A stretch of DNA of 64,000 nucleotides from Mortierella sp. BCC40632 (GCA_011634665.1 WAEK01000016.1:434001-498000), one strand, 5' to 3'. Shown: positions 26,473 through 37,564, numbered from the stretch's first letter. The notes: generated from the sequence alone by a model not told the origin. Made by a program: numbers and translations.

Positions 26473-27605
26473 ATGACAGACAAGGGTATTGCCGCCCCAG
26501 CAGGAGCCGCACCCACTCGCCGGTCCTTCTTCCCAAGACTCTCACTCTTTCAATCGACCTTCCTACTCTTGCCCGCCGTCATTTATGCACTCTGGGTCTA
26601 CTCTCGTCAAGGACCCTTCCAATCCACAAGTTGTACCCACTTTAGCATCGGTTGTCCACGTACCCCTGTCAATCCTATAGGTCTTTTGGAACGACCTGAA
26701 CACTATGGTCAAGTCGTCCAGTATTACGAAAGTTTGTTTCAATCCCACGTAGACCTTGGTAGTTCGCTGACAGTCTTTGTCGAAGGCAAGCCCGTGATTG
26801 ATGTATATGCTGGCTCAAAGGATCTGGCCATGACCCAACCCTACACGAACCAAACATTGCAACAGGTGTATTCCTCGGGCAAGATGGTCGAGGGTATTGT
26901 CATTGCTCGTCTCGTCCAGCAAGGTCTCCTTGACTACGAAAAGCGTATTGCGGAATACTGGCCCGAATTTGGTCAGAATGGCAAGGAAGATGTACGACTA
27001 GTGAATATGATGACACATGAATCCGGAGTGTTCTTTCCCGATGATGATGGAGAAGGCCCAACCATGACCTGGGCCGATCTCATGGATAAAGAGGCATTCT
27101 CAGATCGATTGGCACGTCAGAAGCACCAGTTTGAAGGACAACCCACAAGAGCTTACATGGCTATGTGTCGAGGTTGGTACCTGAATGAGATTGTCCGTCG
27201 AGTCGATCCTCAGGGCAGAACCATTGGACAGATTGCAGAGCAAGAGTTGATGCTTGACTACAAGGATGTCGATTTGTACTTTGCTCAGTTCCCGAATGAA
27301 CAGGATTGGGAAGAGCGTCTGTCGCCCATGCACGATTACCCAAAGCTGAGGATTGTGGGTCGATTGATCCTGCCTTCATGGATTCAGAAGAACAAGTATA
27401 TTGGTTTTCCCAGTATGAAGCCTTTGCGTGCAATTGTCATGCAAATCATCCTTGCACCTATCCAAAAGACTATCGCCTCGCGAACCGTGGCCCCTTCGTT
27501 TGCTCCCATGGCCATTTCTTACCGAAAGAAAGAGGCTCATGCTGTCGAGAGCACAAGCTTTTCACTCAAGACCAATGCTCACTCGGTAGGTGTCTCTTTG
27601 CTGTG

Positions 27606-27640
<35 letters not shown>

Positions 27641-28114
27641 CATTTATCTTCACGAATTATTGATCACTCACCATGGATTATTTGAACCAAACTCAATCGT
27701 ACCATTATCTAGTTGGCTAAACTTGCGGCAATGATGGCCAACAAGGGTGCGTCCTTGAAGCCAAATGAGGAACCCGATCTCATGGACCAAAAGACATACG
27801 AATTGGCCACCGCCTTCCATTCGCAAAAGTCTTGCAAAGTTACAGCCGAGAATCTTCCTCTCTCTCGTGGTGGATGGGTCAAGACTCGTGACTTTTATGG
27901 GGATGGACCTTTGAAGGGTGTTGAGGTCCAAGGATGGGCTGGAGCAGGAGGATCGTTGGTGGTGTGGATTGAAGAACTCCAGATTGGATTCTCGTATGTG
28001 ACCAATGCCTTTGGAGCACCCGAGACTGCCTTGGGTGATTACCGTTCCAAGATCTTGTTGGACCGTGTTGTCTATGCGAGAAAATCCGAGTTGGGATTGT
28101 TGGAAAAGAAGTAG
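26473..28114 (+). CDS. Membrane-anchored beta-lactamase-fold (class C/LACTB-type) protein, copy 1
   Basis: Two exons, 26473-27585 and 27713-28114, give 504 residues. A single N-terminal hydrophobic anchor lies at about 28-44 after a basic RR..PRLS stretch. The catalytic domain has the serine-enzyme motifs: S134-x-x-K137 in VYSSGKMVEG, a THESGVFF segment near 181, Y236-x-N238 in GWYLNEIV, and GWAGAGG at 445-451 in place of the KTG box. This is the pattern of esterase, transesterase or peptidase relatives of class C beta-lactamases (LACTB, EstB), not of resistance enzymes. The start at 26473 is chosen because copy 2 starts at the same alignment position and because CT-rich leader precedes it. 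The intron contains a 31-base T run at 27610-27640. It is tandem with copy 2, offset exactly 2,220 bases through exon 1. Substrate unknown. Confidence 0.9.
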
Positions 28115-28692
28115 TAGAAGGAGTAATAGTTTTTTTTTTCTCCCTAATAGAAAAGGTCTCATAAATTTATCACTATTATCATTTTTATTCTCCACCACAC
28201 CTGTGCACAGTCTACCAAAACAAAAAAAGTGGACCATGAAGCAAAACAGCCAGAGCAGCCCACGGATCCTCCCTCCTCTAGTCCGGAGCGGGCCGCTTAT
28301 GCCGGTCCATGCCATCATCGCATGCGCCAAAGACAAGGAAGGTGACGTGGACAATTTTCAAGGTTACACGTTAGATGAAGGTGTGGTGGGCAGGCGAGTG
28401 GTGAGCAGGATGGTACAAACACACACAAACACGCAAAGCAAGAAAGAGTTCACAGGAGCCCTGATGGCAACCAATAAAAGCCGAGGCCTTGTTGTGCCGA
28501 AGCACAAGGTCTCCTCCCAATCAAACAGTTGATCGTCTCTCCATTTTGCCCACGCTTTTGGGGGTAGCAGTTATCGTATTTCTTCTCTTCTCTTTTCTTT
28601 TCTATTTCCTTTTTTTTTTTTTTTTTCTCACTCTCTTCCTTTCTTTTCTTTCTTCTTCAGCTCCACCTTTTCTCTCTCTCTCTTCCCCAACC

Positions 28693-30364
28693 ATGACCGA
28701 TACGGCTGTTGCTGCTCCAGCAGGAGCCGCACCCACTCGCCGGTCCTTCTTCCCAAGGCTCTCACTCTTTCAATGGTTCCTCCGACTCTTGCCTGCCATC
28801 GTCTATGCACTCTGGGCCTACTCTCGTCAAGGACCCTTCCAGTCCTCGAAGTGTATCCATTTTAGCATTGGTTGCCCACGTACCCCTGCCAATCTTGCTG
28901 GTCTTTTGGAGCGACCTGAACACTATGGTCAAGTTGTCCGGTATTATGGAAGTCTGTTCCAGGCCCACGAGGACCTTGGTGGTTCGTTGACAGTCTTTGT
29001 CGAAGGCAAGCCCGTGATTGATGTATATGCTGGCTCAAAGGATCTGGCCATGACCCAACCCTACACGAACCAAACATTGCAGCAGGTGTATTCCTCGGGC
29101 AAGATGGTCGAAGGTCTTATCATTGCTCGTCTCGTCCAGCAGGGTCTTCTTGATTATGAGAAGCGTATTACGGAATACTGGCCCGAGTTTGGCCAGAATG
29201 GCAAGGAAGATGTTCGACTGGTGGATCTGATGGCACATGAATCCGGTGTGTTCTTTCCCGATGACGATGGAGAAGGCCCAACCATGACCTGGGCCGATCT
29301 CATGGATGAAGAAGCATTCTCGGAACGATTGGCGCGTCAGAGACATCAGTTTGGAGGGGAGCCTACAAGAGCTTACATGGCTGTGAGTCGAGGTTGGTAC
29401 CTGAATGAGATTGTCCGTCGAGTCGATCCTCAGGGCAGAACCATTGGACAGATTGCAGAGCAAGAGTTGATGCGTGATTACAAGGATGTGGAACTGTTTT
29501 ATGGTCCATTCCCGAATGAACAGGATTGGGAAGAGCGTCTGTCGCCCATGCACGATTACCCAAAGCTGAGGATTTTGGGTCGATTGATCCTGCCTTCTTG
29601 GATTCAGAAGAACAAGTATATTGGTCATCCCAACTTGAAGCCTTTGCATTCGCTCGTCAAGCGTATCGTTCTTGGACCCTTCCAAAAGAACATCCCCTCG
29701 CGAACCGTGGCCCCTTCGTTTGCTCCCTTGCCTCTTTTCTACAGGAAGAAAGAGGCTCACGCTGTCGAGAGCACAAGCTTTTCACTCAAGACCAATGCTC
29801 ACTCGGTAGGTGTCTTTTCTTTTTTTCTCTTCTTTCTTTTTCTCTTTCTGACCATTGACCACTCATCATGGACTCTTTGAACTCAAATTCAATCGTATCA
29901 CTATCTAGTTGGCTAAACTTGCGGCAATGATGGCCAACAAGGGCGCGTCCTTGAAGCCTGATGAGGAACCTGATCTTCTGGACCAAAAGACCTACGAGCT
30001 GGCCACCACCTTCCACTCCCAAAAGCACTGCGAAGTCACGACCGAGAATCTTCCTCTCTCTCGTGGTGGATGGGTCAAGACTCGTGACTTTTATGGAGAT
30101 GGACCTTTGAAGGGTGTTGAGGTCCAAGGATGGGCTGGAGCAGGAGGATCGTTGGTGGTGTGGATTGAAGAACTCCAGATTGGATTCTCGTATGTGACCA
30201 ATGCCTTTGGACCTCCCGAGACTGTCTTGGGTGATTACCGTTCCAAGATCTTGTTGGACCGTGTTGTCTATGCGAGAAAATCCGAATTGGGATTGTTGGA
30301 GAAGCAGAAGCAGCAGCAACAGCAGCAACAGCAGCAGGAGGAGAAGAAGAAGGAGGAGTTGTAG
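28693..30364 (+). CDS. Membrane-anchored beta-lactamase-fold protein, copy 2
   Basis: Two exons, 28693-29805 and 29909-30364, give 522 residues. Exon 1 is exactly as long as in copy 1 (371 codons). The anchor, the SxxK pair, YxN and the GWAGAGG box are all kept, so both copies should be active. The C terminus differs: after LGLLEK this copy runs into a CAG-coded Gln run and then EEKKKEEL, absent from copy 1. The intervening 578 bases (28115-28692) hold the 3' end of copy 1, a T run and a CT-rich leader. Its stop lies 91 bases from the stop of the convergent acidic-tail gene. Long stretches match copy 1 base for base while others differ by more than 10%. Confidence 0.9.
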
Positions 30365-30407
30365 TGTATGCGTGTGTTTTTTTTTCTGTAGAAAGTCTTA
30401 ATGAATG

Positions 30408-30413
30408 TTTATT
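30408..30413 (-). terminator. Poly(A) signal of the acidic-tail gene
   Basis: AATAAA on the minus strand 43 bases past the stop at 30456; it lies within the 91-base gap between two convergent stop codons. Confidence 0.45.
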
Positions 30414-30455
30414 TTATTTCCCTGTGCTATGACAATTATACCTTCTCCTTTGGCT

Positions 30456-31895
30456 TCACAGTTCCTGCTTTTGATTGATTCCTTCGGTCCTGGCTGCATC
30501 ATTGACGCCCTCAACTTGTACGTCGTTGGCATCCTCGACTTGGGCATCGTTAGCATCCTCCTCTTCATCATAATCGTCGTCGTCGTCGTCGTCCTCATCA
30601 TCATCATCATAATCCTCGTCATCATAATCCTCACCATCTTCCTCGTCAACATCCTCTCCTTCCTCCTCGTTTTGCAAATCTCGCTTGGCCCCGGCTGCGG
30701 GCGCCTTGGAATCCTTTACCTCATTCTCTGGTGTCGTTGCTGCACTACCACTGGCTGCAGTCGGTTGGATTGTTGTGGGACAAAAGACAACCCTCAAGAT
30801 TTGTCCAAGATCGTGTGCACTCAGGACTTGACTACTAAAGGCAAAGATATTCCGAACGACAGGAATGTTGGCAAACAAGGTCGGACCCTCGTTCCTTCCT
30901 GCACCTTTCAAGACCAATGCCAGGGACGACTGTTCCTGAAGACCGATCAAGGCCTGTTCAGGCACCTTGTGAGCAAGACCACGTCGAACCATACCCAAGA
31001 GTTCTCTGGCTGTCAGTGCATGCTCTGCCAAAGGTGAATCGGCAGTCAGGGCCGAATAGATTATGGTCTTGACAATCTCCTGACTTGGATCCAGGTCCGC
31101 CAATCGAGCAATCCCCTGAGCCATATGGATCTCGACAGCAAGTTTACCGATCGAGGTAATGATGGTGGTCAGACCTAGACTCTTGACGGGTGATGATTCA
31201 GGTGCCTTGGCAATTATGCCTCCCGCAACACCATCTGTCAGGCTGCTGTAGTAGATCACTTCATCTACTCCATGGAGATAAGCCTGATCCTCCGTCTCAC
31301 ACTTGGCCAATGGGCTGGTTGACACCACGACCGACCGAACCGACCGAGCAAGGTTGGAGGAACCGATCAAACCTGCACCAAAGATATCCCAAATCGAAAA
31401 CCCTTTCTTTGCTGGTGTTTCTGCTGCTTTCTTGGTCGCAGGCTCGTTTTGATAAGTAGCCTTGGTCTGCGCGGGTAAATGGATGACCGTGTCATAGATC
31501 GTGTTGACAATCAAGGTGGCATGTCTGCTGTCCAATTCGGTCAGGTTGGCAGAAGCATAGAGTGCATCTTCGCCTTGACTTTGGATGGCTTTGAGCTTGG
31601 CTGCCTCGAGTCGTTTCCAGTCCTCCTGTTTGGGGTTGAAGACAGCCAACGAGACAATCTCGATAATGTCCTTGAGCAAGAGTGGGACATTGCTGCTAAG
31701 CCGTGAAGTGGAGGAGGAGGCTGCACGGGCATCTTGTTTGTTCATTGCTTCTGCACCTTGGGAGTTGAGTTGTTGTACCAGGTGTGGTGCTACAGACTGG
31801 ACTGTAGGGTCGTTGACAAAGTCTTTGACCGTCGGCCCTGCCAGTGCCGCCGTAACCAAGACGGCGACAACCACAAGTTGGAGAGGGTACTTCAT
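30456..31895 (-). CDS. Secretory-pathway protein with EcsC-like region and very acidic tail
   Basis: A single exon encoding 479 residues. Residues 1-19 form a signal peptide (basic start, LVVVAVLVTAALA core, Ala-x-Ala-like cut before GPTVKD). The middle part, roughly 200-380, contains GVDEVIYYSSLTDGVAG, a segment resembling the TTIITSIGKLAVE / AQGIARLADLD helices, and IPVVRNIF. I find this reminiscent of EcsC-type domains, but only weakly. From about residue 420 the chain is almost entirely Glu/Asp/Tyr, as in calcium-storing ER proteins, followed by three imperfect repeats of VEDANDVQ type. The final four residues are KQEL, close to the KDEL-type ER retrieval signal. A signal peptide plus an acidic tail plus KQEL suggests an ER-lumen protein; this is inference. 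GA-rich plus-strand sequence at 31915-31945 is its pyrimidine-rich leader. Confidence 0.8.
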   Translation of the reverse strand: MKYPLQLVVVAVLVTAALAGPTVKDFVNDPTVQSVAPHLVQQLNSQGAEAMNKQDARAASSSTSRLSSNVPLLLKDIIEIVSLAVFNPKQEDWKRLEAAKLKAIQSQGEDALYASANLTELDSRHATLIVNTIYDTVIHLPAQTKATYQNEPATKKAAETPAKKGFSIWDIFGAGLIGSSNLARSVRSVVVSTSPLAKCETEDQAYLHGVDEVIYYSSLTDGVAGGIIAKAPESSPVKSLGLTTIITSIGKLAVEIHMAQGIARLADLDPSQEIVKTIIYSALTADSPLAEHALTARELLGMVRRGLAHKVPEQALIGLQEQSSLALVLKGAGRNEGPTLFANIPVVRNIFAFSSQVLSAHDLGQILRVVFCPTTIQPTAASGSAATTPENEVKDSKAPAAGAKRDLQNEEEGEDVDEEDGEDYDDEDYDDDDEDDDDDDDYDEEEDANDAQVEDANDVQVEGVNDAARTEGINQKQEL

Positions 31896-32638
31896 TGAAA
31901 GAGGAACGAGATTCGGGAGGAGGTGGAGAGGAGAGAGTGAGAGAGCAAAAGATGAGAGTGAAAAGAAGGAGGAAGAAAAGCTCGATATTGGCCCTGTGTG
32001 AGAAAAATGTATGGATATGAAAGAAGTAAAAAAAGGGTGCCCACCAAGGCCCAAGCAAGACCCATGGGCCGGGGGGCTAAAAAGGGGCTTTCCTCTCTTT
32101 CTCTTTCTTTGTTCTCCTCCTTTTTTTTCCTAGAAGGAGAAGAAGGAGGAGGAGATCCACCACATGTGGACCCAGAGTCATCATCGTATCGCGTCGCGGA
32201 TGGCTTATCGTACCTCTCTTTTACTATGGTCGGAGAACACCCTTTACGCCCAGGCCTCTCTCAATGCCTAATGGAACAAAAATCTTGGGTGGATTCAAGA
32301 TGACCAATTCTCTCACTCTCTCTCTTCATTCGTGCATTCATTCATCCTAATTCAGCCTCAACCCAATCCTCCCTTCCCTGAACTCCAGGTACCAAAACAG
32401 ATATACACCATATTTAAAACCAAAGAGAAAGATCGTGTGGAAGTGTGTGTGTGGACACGTGCTGCAAGAAGCATTCTGGTAATTACAAGATATCGAGGTA
32501 TACTATCCATCGTGCCTAGTATAACAAATAGCTGGCTGTGCCCCCCCCCCACTCCTATCCTCCTTGCCAATCCTCATGGCGTAGGAGTGAGGTGGAGATG
32601 GAAGGAATATATCAAAACAAAAGAGAGTATCATTTCTT
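31896..32638. other. Promoter of acidic-tail gene and 3' flank of stomatin gene
   Basis: The left part is the upstream region of the acidic-tail gene; the right part is the 3' flank of the stomatin-like gene, with a ten-base C run at 32541-32550. No additional gene seen. Confidence 0.5.
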
Positions 32639-34385
32639 CTAGTGCTTGCCAGTGTGTTGATAGGTCAGCGTCTGGCCTCCTGATGTAACCGATGCCGAGG
32701 GCACACCCGTAGACGAGGAGCCAACCGCTGCAGCTCCTTGGTGCGTGTCGGTCGTGGGCATGAAGATGGTCTTTTGACCGCTATGGCGCGCCATCGCTGC
32801 TAGAGAATCTAGGTATCGGATCTGCATGGCTGCAGGTGTATTCAGGACTATAATAGAGGGGAGGAAAAGGGAGAAGAGAGGAATATGGATGAATCATCTG
32901 GGACAAAGTGGACAGGTGCGGATCAAATCAATGAACAAAAGGAACGCAGTAAATGAGGACTTACATTCGGCAGCCTGTCTCATCAACTTGGCACTGTCGA
33001 CCTCGGACTGGGCCTGAATAACCTTGCTCTCAGCAAGTCGCTTGGCCTGAGCAGCCGAAGAAAGAGATTCTTGCAGACTCTTGGAGAACTGAATATCTTT
33101 GATCAAGATACTCTCGACCTATAATCGAGTAAGGAAGACAAGACAATACCCAATTTGGTTAGACATACACAATCTAAATCTTGTTCATGTCCTTTCTAGC
33201 TGCAGCATACACCTATACTGAGTGGACATACAGTAACACCCCATTGCTTTGCGGGTCCGTCAATAATCTCCTGGATCTCATGTGCGAGCTGCTCTCTGTT
33301 TTCAATAATCTCTTGCAACAATCTTGCGCCGAGGGTTTGTCGCAGGGTGGTCTTTGTACGCTCAATCAGGGCCATGGTAACGTTGGAGACGCCAAAGGAG
33401 GCCTGGTAGGGGTCGACAACATGCCAGTAGATGATCGAGTCGATATGGACGTTGACGTTGTCCTTGGTCATGATGACCTGGTTGGGGATGTTGGAGATCT
33501 GGACCCTCATGTCGACCTTGAGCACCGACTCGGAGTAAGGGTTCAGGCGGATCAGACCTGGGTCCACGGTCTTGTAGTAACGACCAAAGCGACTGACCAA
33601 ACCGATAGAGCCCTGGTCGATGGTCTTGTATCTACAAATCAGAGTAGAGGCAATATCCAATGAGTTGAGTGGCTGTGTCGTCGGGTGAATTAAAGAGGAA
33701 GGCCAAAGTGTGAACGAGGCTAATTTGAAAAAATAACTTACGGATTCGGGCAGCTGTTGGATGTAGCATGCAGTTAAAAAAAAAAAGGGGGGATACAGAA
33801 AGACAAAGGAAAAAAAAGGAAAAAAAAAGGTCAATGGCTTCAGAAATTTTCCTGTTGTGGCCACAGCACAATGAGCCTCATTGACACCGTCGAGAAGACA
33901 GTCTTTCCTACCAAACGCAGCATGGGATCTAAGGTACACGCAAAAAAAAAAAAAAAAAAAAAAAGAGATTTGGGTTAGAAGAACACGAGCGGATCCCAAA
34001 TTTTTTTTTTTTTTTGTTATTGCTGCTTGTTGGATATCTGGTTGCCTACCATGCCAAAGGTTCCGATGATGGAACCGAGCGTGTTGACCATCGTGCCATA
34101 CCAGCCCGTGACGCGCTGAGCCGGAAATTCTACTCGGGTAAACGAAGTTTAAACATAAAAAAATATGTTTAGTTGTCGGGCGTAGCTCTCCCTCCTCCTC
34201 CTCCCCTCCTTTCGCTTTCACTTTCACGGCCAAGGGGGGACGAGGTGCTAGAGTGATCGAGTTGGAGGAAAAGTGCGTGGTGTACCTTGTGCGAAAGAAC
34301 GGGCGCTTAGATTGTTCATTCCATCGTTCTTCTGAGGCTGCTGGTTGACAGCGCTCATACCCTCAAGAGGTTGAATGTCGTTCAT
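32639..34385 (-). CDS. Stomatin-like SPFH/Band 7 membrane protein (7 exons, two microexons)
   Basis: Exons on the minus strand: 34286-34385, 34050-34129, 33912-33928, 33742-33753, 33232-33631, 32965-33118, 32639-32847, giving 323 residues in one unbroken frame. The N-terminal tail leads into GSIIGTFGM and the Cys-rich hairpin IPCCVCCPNPYK, whose cysteines are likely palmitoylated. The SPFH domain follows: QGSIGLVSRFGRYYKTVDPG, VMTKDNVNVHIDSIIYW, DPYQASFGV, LIERTKTTLRQTLGARLL, then the coiled-coil ESILIKDIQFS / AQAKRLAESKVIQAQSEVDSA and a Ser/Gly-rich tail. Stomatins form oligomeric scaffolds on the inner leaflet and modulate channels. The Cys hairpin is encoded by exons of only 17 and 12 bases, each with AG before and GTAGG/GTAAGT after. 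Leaving either out breaks the frame or the family motif. Confidence 0.92.
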
Positions 34386-34776
34386 GTCGAGAAAAGAGAA
34401 TGAGATGAAATGAAATGAAAAGGATGGGGCGTAGGATGGATTGATGCAGCCGCGAGATGGGAGCGAGAGAAAGATAGAGCAGAGAGAGAGAAAGAGAGCA
34501 AAGAGAAAAGAGAAAAGTGAAAAAGGAAAAAAAGAGAGCTAGAAAAAGTGAAGGAGGAATGGAGTAATGACGATGAGATGAGGAGCCACGTTAGGTGTGT
34601 CTGGGAGAAAGAGAGAAAAGAGACAAGGAAGAGAAAGAGAGAGTGAGAGAAAGAGAGTATGTGTGTGTGTGTGTTGGAGTGCGGTTGTACGGGTGTGAAT
34701 TCAGGCAAAGAAGGTTAAAAGGGCAAAAGTCGACAACGGCAAAGTCGACGCCTGAGCTTGTTTCTCTGACTTTGTT

Positions 34777-34823
<47 letters not shown>

Positions 34824-35733
34824 CTTCTAGGCGTAGTCTGTATTCTACCCTCCTCCGCTACTGGGCTCCTTCCCCCTCGTGCTGTGTTTTTTTTTCTTTT
34901 TTTCTTTTCTCTCTTCTACTCTTGCATGCCTCGTTGTCGACTTTCTACCTCAATTGTGTCCCCTTTTCTCTCTCTCTCTCTCTCTTCTTATAAATACCAC
35001 GCGTGTCCTCATCTATATTTTTTTCTTTTTTTCTTTTCAGACCCTTCCTCTCTCTTCCTCTCCCCCTTCTCAATACCTGGCTGGCGATCTTCTCTAGTCT
35101 CGGTCCCAACAGCTGAGGCGGGATAGAGGTGATCGCATCATGAGAGCCTACCTCCCCGCCCGGTTCTCACATAGCAGATAGTGAGAAAGCGAGAAAGCGA
35201 GAAAGCGGAAGAGAGAAAGAGAGAAAGAGAAAAAGAGAGAAAGAGAAAGAGCGAAGAGTGAAAGTGAGAAAGTGAGAAAGTGAGAAAGCGAGAGAGAGAG
35301 AAAAGTGGATTGATAGATTGCATGGGGGTGGTGTCCCACGAGCCACGATGACACATGGACCGTGCCAGGTTAGAGAGTCAGGCTAGCGGAAGGACACGGA
35401 AATGCGAATCCTTTCCCTGTTTGACTTTGCCCACTACACCTCTACTCTCTCTCTCTCATACCCCTGGGAGCATCCACTCACAGGCTCAGGCTGAGGGGGT
35501 ATTTGTGTGATTGTGTGGGGAGGAAGAGAGGAAAAAAAAAAAAAAGACCCAATAGCAGAGTGCGAAGACGTTTGTCCACCCGCAAAGCGCTTGTGGTGAT
35601 CACTAGGAGAGAGAGAGAGCCATGCAAGTAGGCAGAAGAGGTGTGGCTGCTTGGTCATCTCTCGTCCGTCCTCTCAGCCATTGTCCTCAACAACACGCCT
35701 TACTCCTAGCCCTCTCAACTTTGCATTGGAGCG
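34386..35733. promoter_or_regulatory. Divergent promoter region, stomatin / GNAT genes
   Basis: About 1.5 kb between start codons. GA-rich plus-strand sequence at 34440-34670 is the pyrimidine-rich leader side of the stomatin gene. (CT)n occurs at 34770-34816 and a GAGAAAGC-like repeat block at 35175-35305. Open frames here are low-complexity. Confidence 0.5.
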
Positions 35734-35740
35734 TATAAAA
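35734..35740 (+). promoter_or_regulatory. TATA box of the GNAT gene
   Basis: TATAAAA 170 bases before the start codon at 35910, followed by a CT-rich leader. Confidence 0.55.
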
Positions 35741-35909
35741 AACCACCCCCCAGCTCCTTGCTGTTTTTTTTTTTTCTTCTTCTTCTCTCTTTTTATCCTC
35801 ACACGCCCTTTCATCACAGTCCCTTCATCAGCTCATCCCCTGTCTGTTCATTTCTCATCAAGTCCGCATTCTCCTTGCCCCCTGTCCTCCATCCGTTTTG
35901 AAATCAGTC

Positions 35910-37115
35910 ATGACTCTAGTCGGGTCTGTCGCAGCCACAGAGGGTACGAGAGGTACTCTCGTGGCTACCAAGTCTAGCCAAGTCGCGTCCGAATTAGTGG
36001 TCGAGCATGTCACAGCTGAGAAGGCACGCGAAATCTTTTACGGCTGGGCCACAACCGAGCACTGGAACCCAACGGCAGACGGAGATGATGTCCACGATAT
36101 CTTCCACAAGACTGATCCCCAGGGCTTCCTAGTTGGTTATATCACCGTCTCCTCAAGCAAGACCGTCAAGGCCACCCGTGTCTCCAAGGCCAACCACGAG
36201 GACAGCAGCAGCAGCAGCAGCAGCGATGATGAGGACTCTCAGACCTCCGTCTCCCTCAAAAAGACTGCCACCATCAAGAAACCCGTCTCGATCATCACTG
36301 CGATCCGATTTGGTGAAGAGCAGGCCTGGATCGGGTTTTACATTGTCGATCCTGCTGAGCGTGGCCACGGTTACGGCCTCAAGACCTTCCAGACTGCCAT
36401 GGCTGGCTTGAACCCTGTCAAGCGTGCAAGCATTGGTCTCGATGGAGTCATGGCCCAGGTCGAAAACTACAAGAAGTCCGGTTTTACCAACATTGGCTGG
36501 CAAAACGAGCGTCGAAATGGAAAGGTTGCCACTTTGCTCGAGACTGAACAGGCCCTGGCCAAGTCACTTGAGAAGAAATCCGTCGTTTACGTGGATGAGA
36601 CGCGTGAGCTTCGTGTGGTCCACTCGGAGGAGGATGTTGATTTTGATACTCTGATCCCTCTTGAGGCCAAGTATACGGGTTTGAAGCGACCTGAATTTGC
36701 CAGGAGATGGCTCAATTACCATGCCGATAATCTGCACAAGCGTTGGACCACGGTTGTAGCCTTGTCCAGGACAGAGAAGGATGCTCAGGGTCGACCTGTG
36801 GTGTTGGGCTATGGATGTATTCGACCAGCTCAAACCTCGTACCGTGTCGGTCCATTGTACACCGAATCGATTGATGTAGCCAAAGAAATTTTGGTAAAGT
36901 TGGGACTCTTGGTCAGCGAGGCTGAAGAGGCCAACCCCAGGGGTATTCCTCTGGTCTTTGACATTGATGTTCCCAATTCGAATGCGCAGGCCATGAATCT
37001 GTTTGATAAGTATGGCTGGAAAGATACTTTCCCATCGATGCGTATGTGGCATGGCCCCGTTCCCGAGTTCCATGTCAACGGAGTCTTTGCTGTCGCTACC
37101 TTGGAGCTCGGATAA
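35910..37115 (+). CDS. GNAT-family acetyltransferase, two-domain
   Basis: A single-exon gene of 401 residues. The first GNAT domain covers about 25-230. It is interrupted near residue 95 by a Ser-rich SSSSSSSDDEDS insert, and carries the acetyl-CoA loop RGHGYG in DPAERGHGYGLKTF near 150. The second half (from about 235) starts with LRVVHSEEDVDFDTLI and continues through KRPEFARRWL, VVLGYGCIRPAQTSYRVGPLYTES and a PNSNAQAMNLFDKYGW end. It resembles the C-terminal domain of YitH/HolE-type acetyltransferases (an AlgI-unrelated, GNAT-like fold). The acceptor substrate is unknown. The ATG at 35910 is the first in frame, 170 bases past a TATA box. Intronless genes are the minority in this window. 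Confidence 0.85.
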   Translation: MTLVGSVAATEGTRGTLVATKSSQVASELVVEHVTAEKAREIFYGWATTEHWNPTADGDDVHDIFHKTDPQGFLVGYITVSSSKTVKATRVSKANHEDSSSSSSSDDEDSQTSVSLKKTATIKKPVSIITAIRFGEEQAWIGFYIVDPAERGHGYGLKTFQTAMAGLNPVKRASIGLDGVMAQVENYKKSGFTNIGWQNERRNGKVATLLETEQALAKSLEKKSVVYVDETRELRVVHSEEDVDFDTLIPLEAKYTGLKRPEFARRWLNYHADNLHKRWTTVVALSRTEKDAQGRPVVLGYGCIRPAQTSYRVGPLYTESIDVAKEILVKLGLLVSEAEEANPRGIPLVFDIDVPNSNAQAMNLFDKYGWKDTFPSMRMWHGPVPEFHVNGVFAVATLELG

Positions 37116-37166
37116 ATGTGGGAAGTTTTCAGTCTAGATAGAAGCTATAGTTTACTCGTTAAAGAG

Positions 37167-37172
37167 AATAAA
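37167..37172 (+). terminator. Poly(A) signal of the GNAT gene
   Basis: AATAAA 52 bases past the stop codon. Confidence 0.55.
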
Positions 37173-37377
37173 TTCAATCATGCACAGGAGAAGCCAAATT
37201 GGACTTTTTTTTTTTTTGCCAATGATGAATAAGCACGGTAGAAAGGTAGGAATCCAGTAACAAATAGAGTACATAAACCGCAGTAAGGAACGTCCCGAGC
37301 ATTGGCCCCCTTGTGATATCAGAGCAAAAATGATTGCCAGTAGAGAGCATGAACCATGTCGATCTGTTTTTTTTTTT

Positions 37378-37460
37378 CCTTTTCCTTTTCCTTTTCCTTT
37401 TCCTTTTCCTTTTCCTTTTCCTTTTCCTTTTCCTTTTCCTTTTTCCTTTTCCTTTTCTTC
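37378..37460 (+). repeat. (CCTTTT)n minisatellite
   Basis: About 13 hexanucleotide units inserted within the repeat family above. Confidence 0.95.
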
Positions 37461-37564
37461 TTCCTTTTCGGTGATGAATAATCAGAGTAGAAGGTCAGGA
37501 ATCCAGGAAAAGTAAAATCAAAGAAATTCTTCAAGCCCCGGGAAAGAACATCCTGAGCATCAGT

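Noticed and set aside
26473..30364. Recent bacterial origin or antibiotic-resistance role of the beta-lactamase-fold pair
   Set aside because: Genes have spliceosomal introns, normal local codon use and a eukaryotic LACTB/esterase-like architecture.
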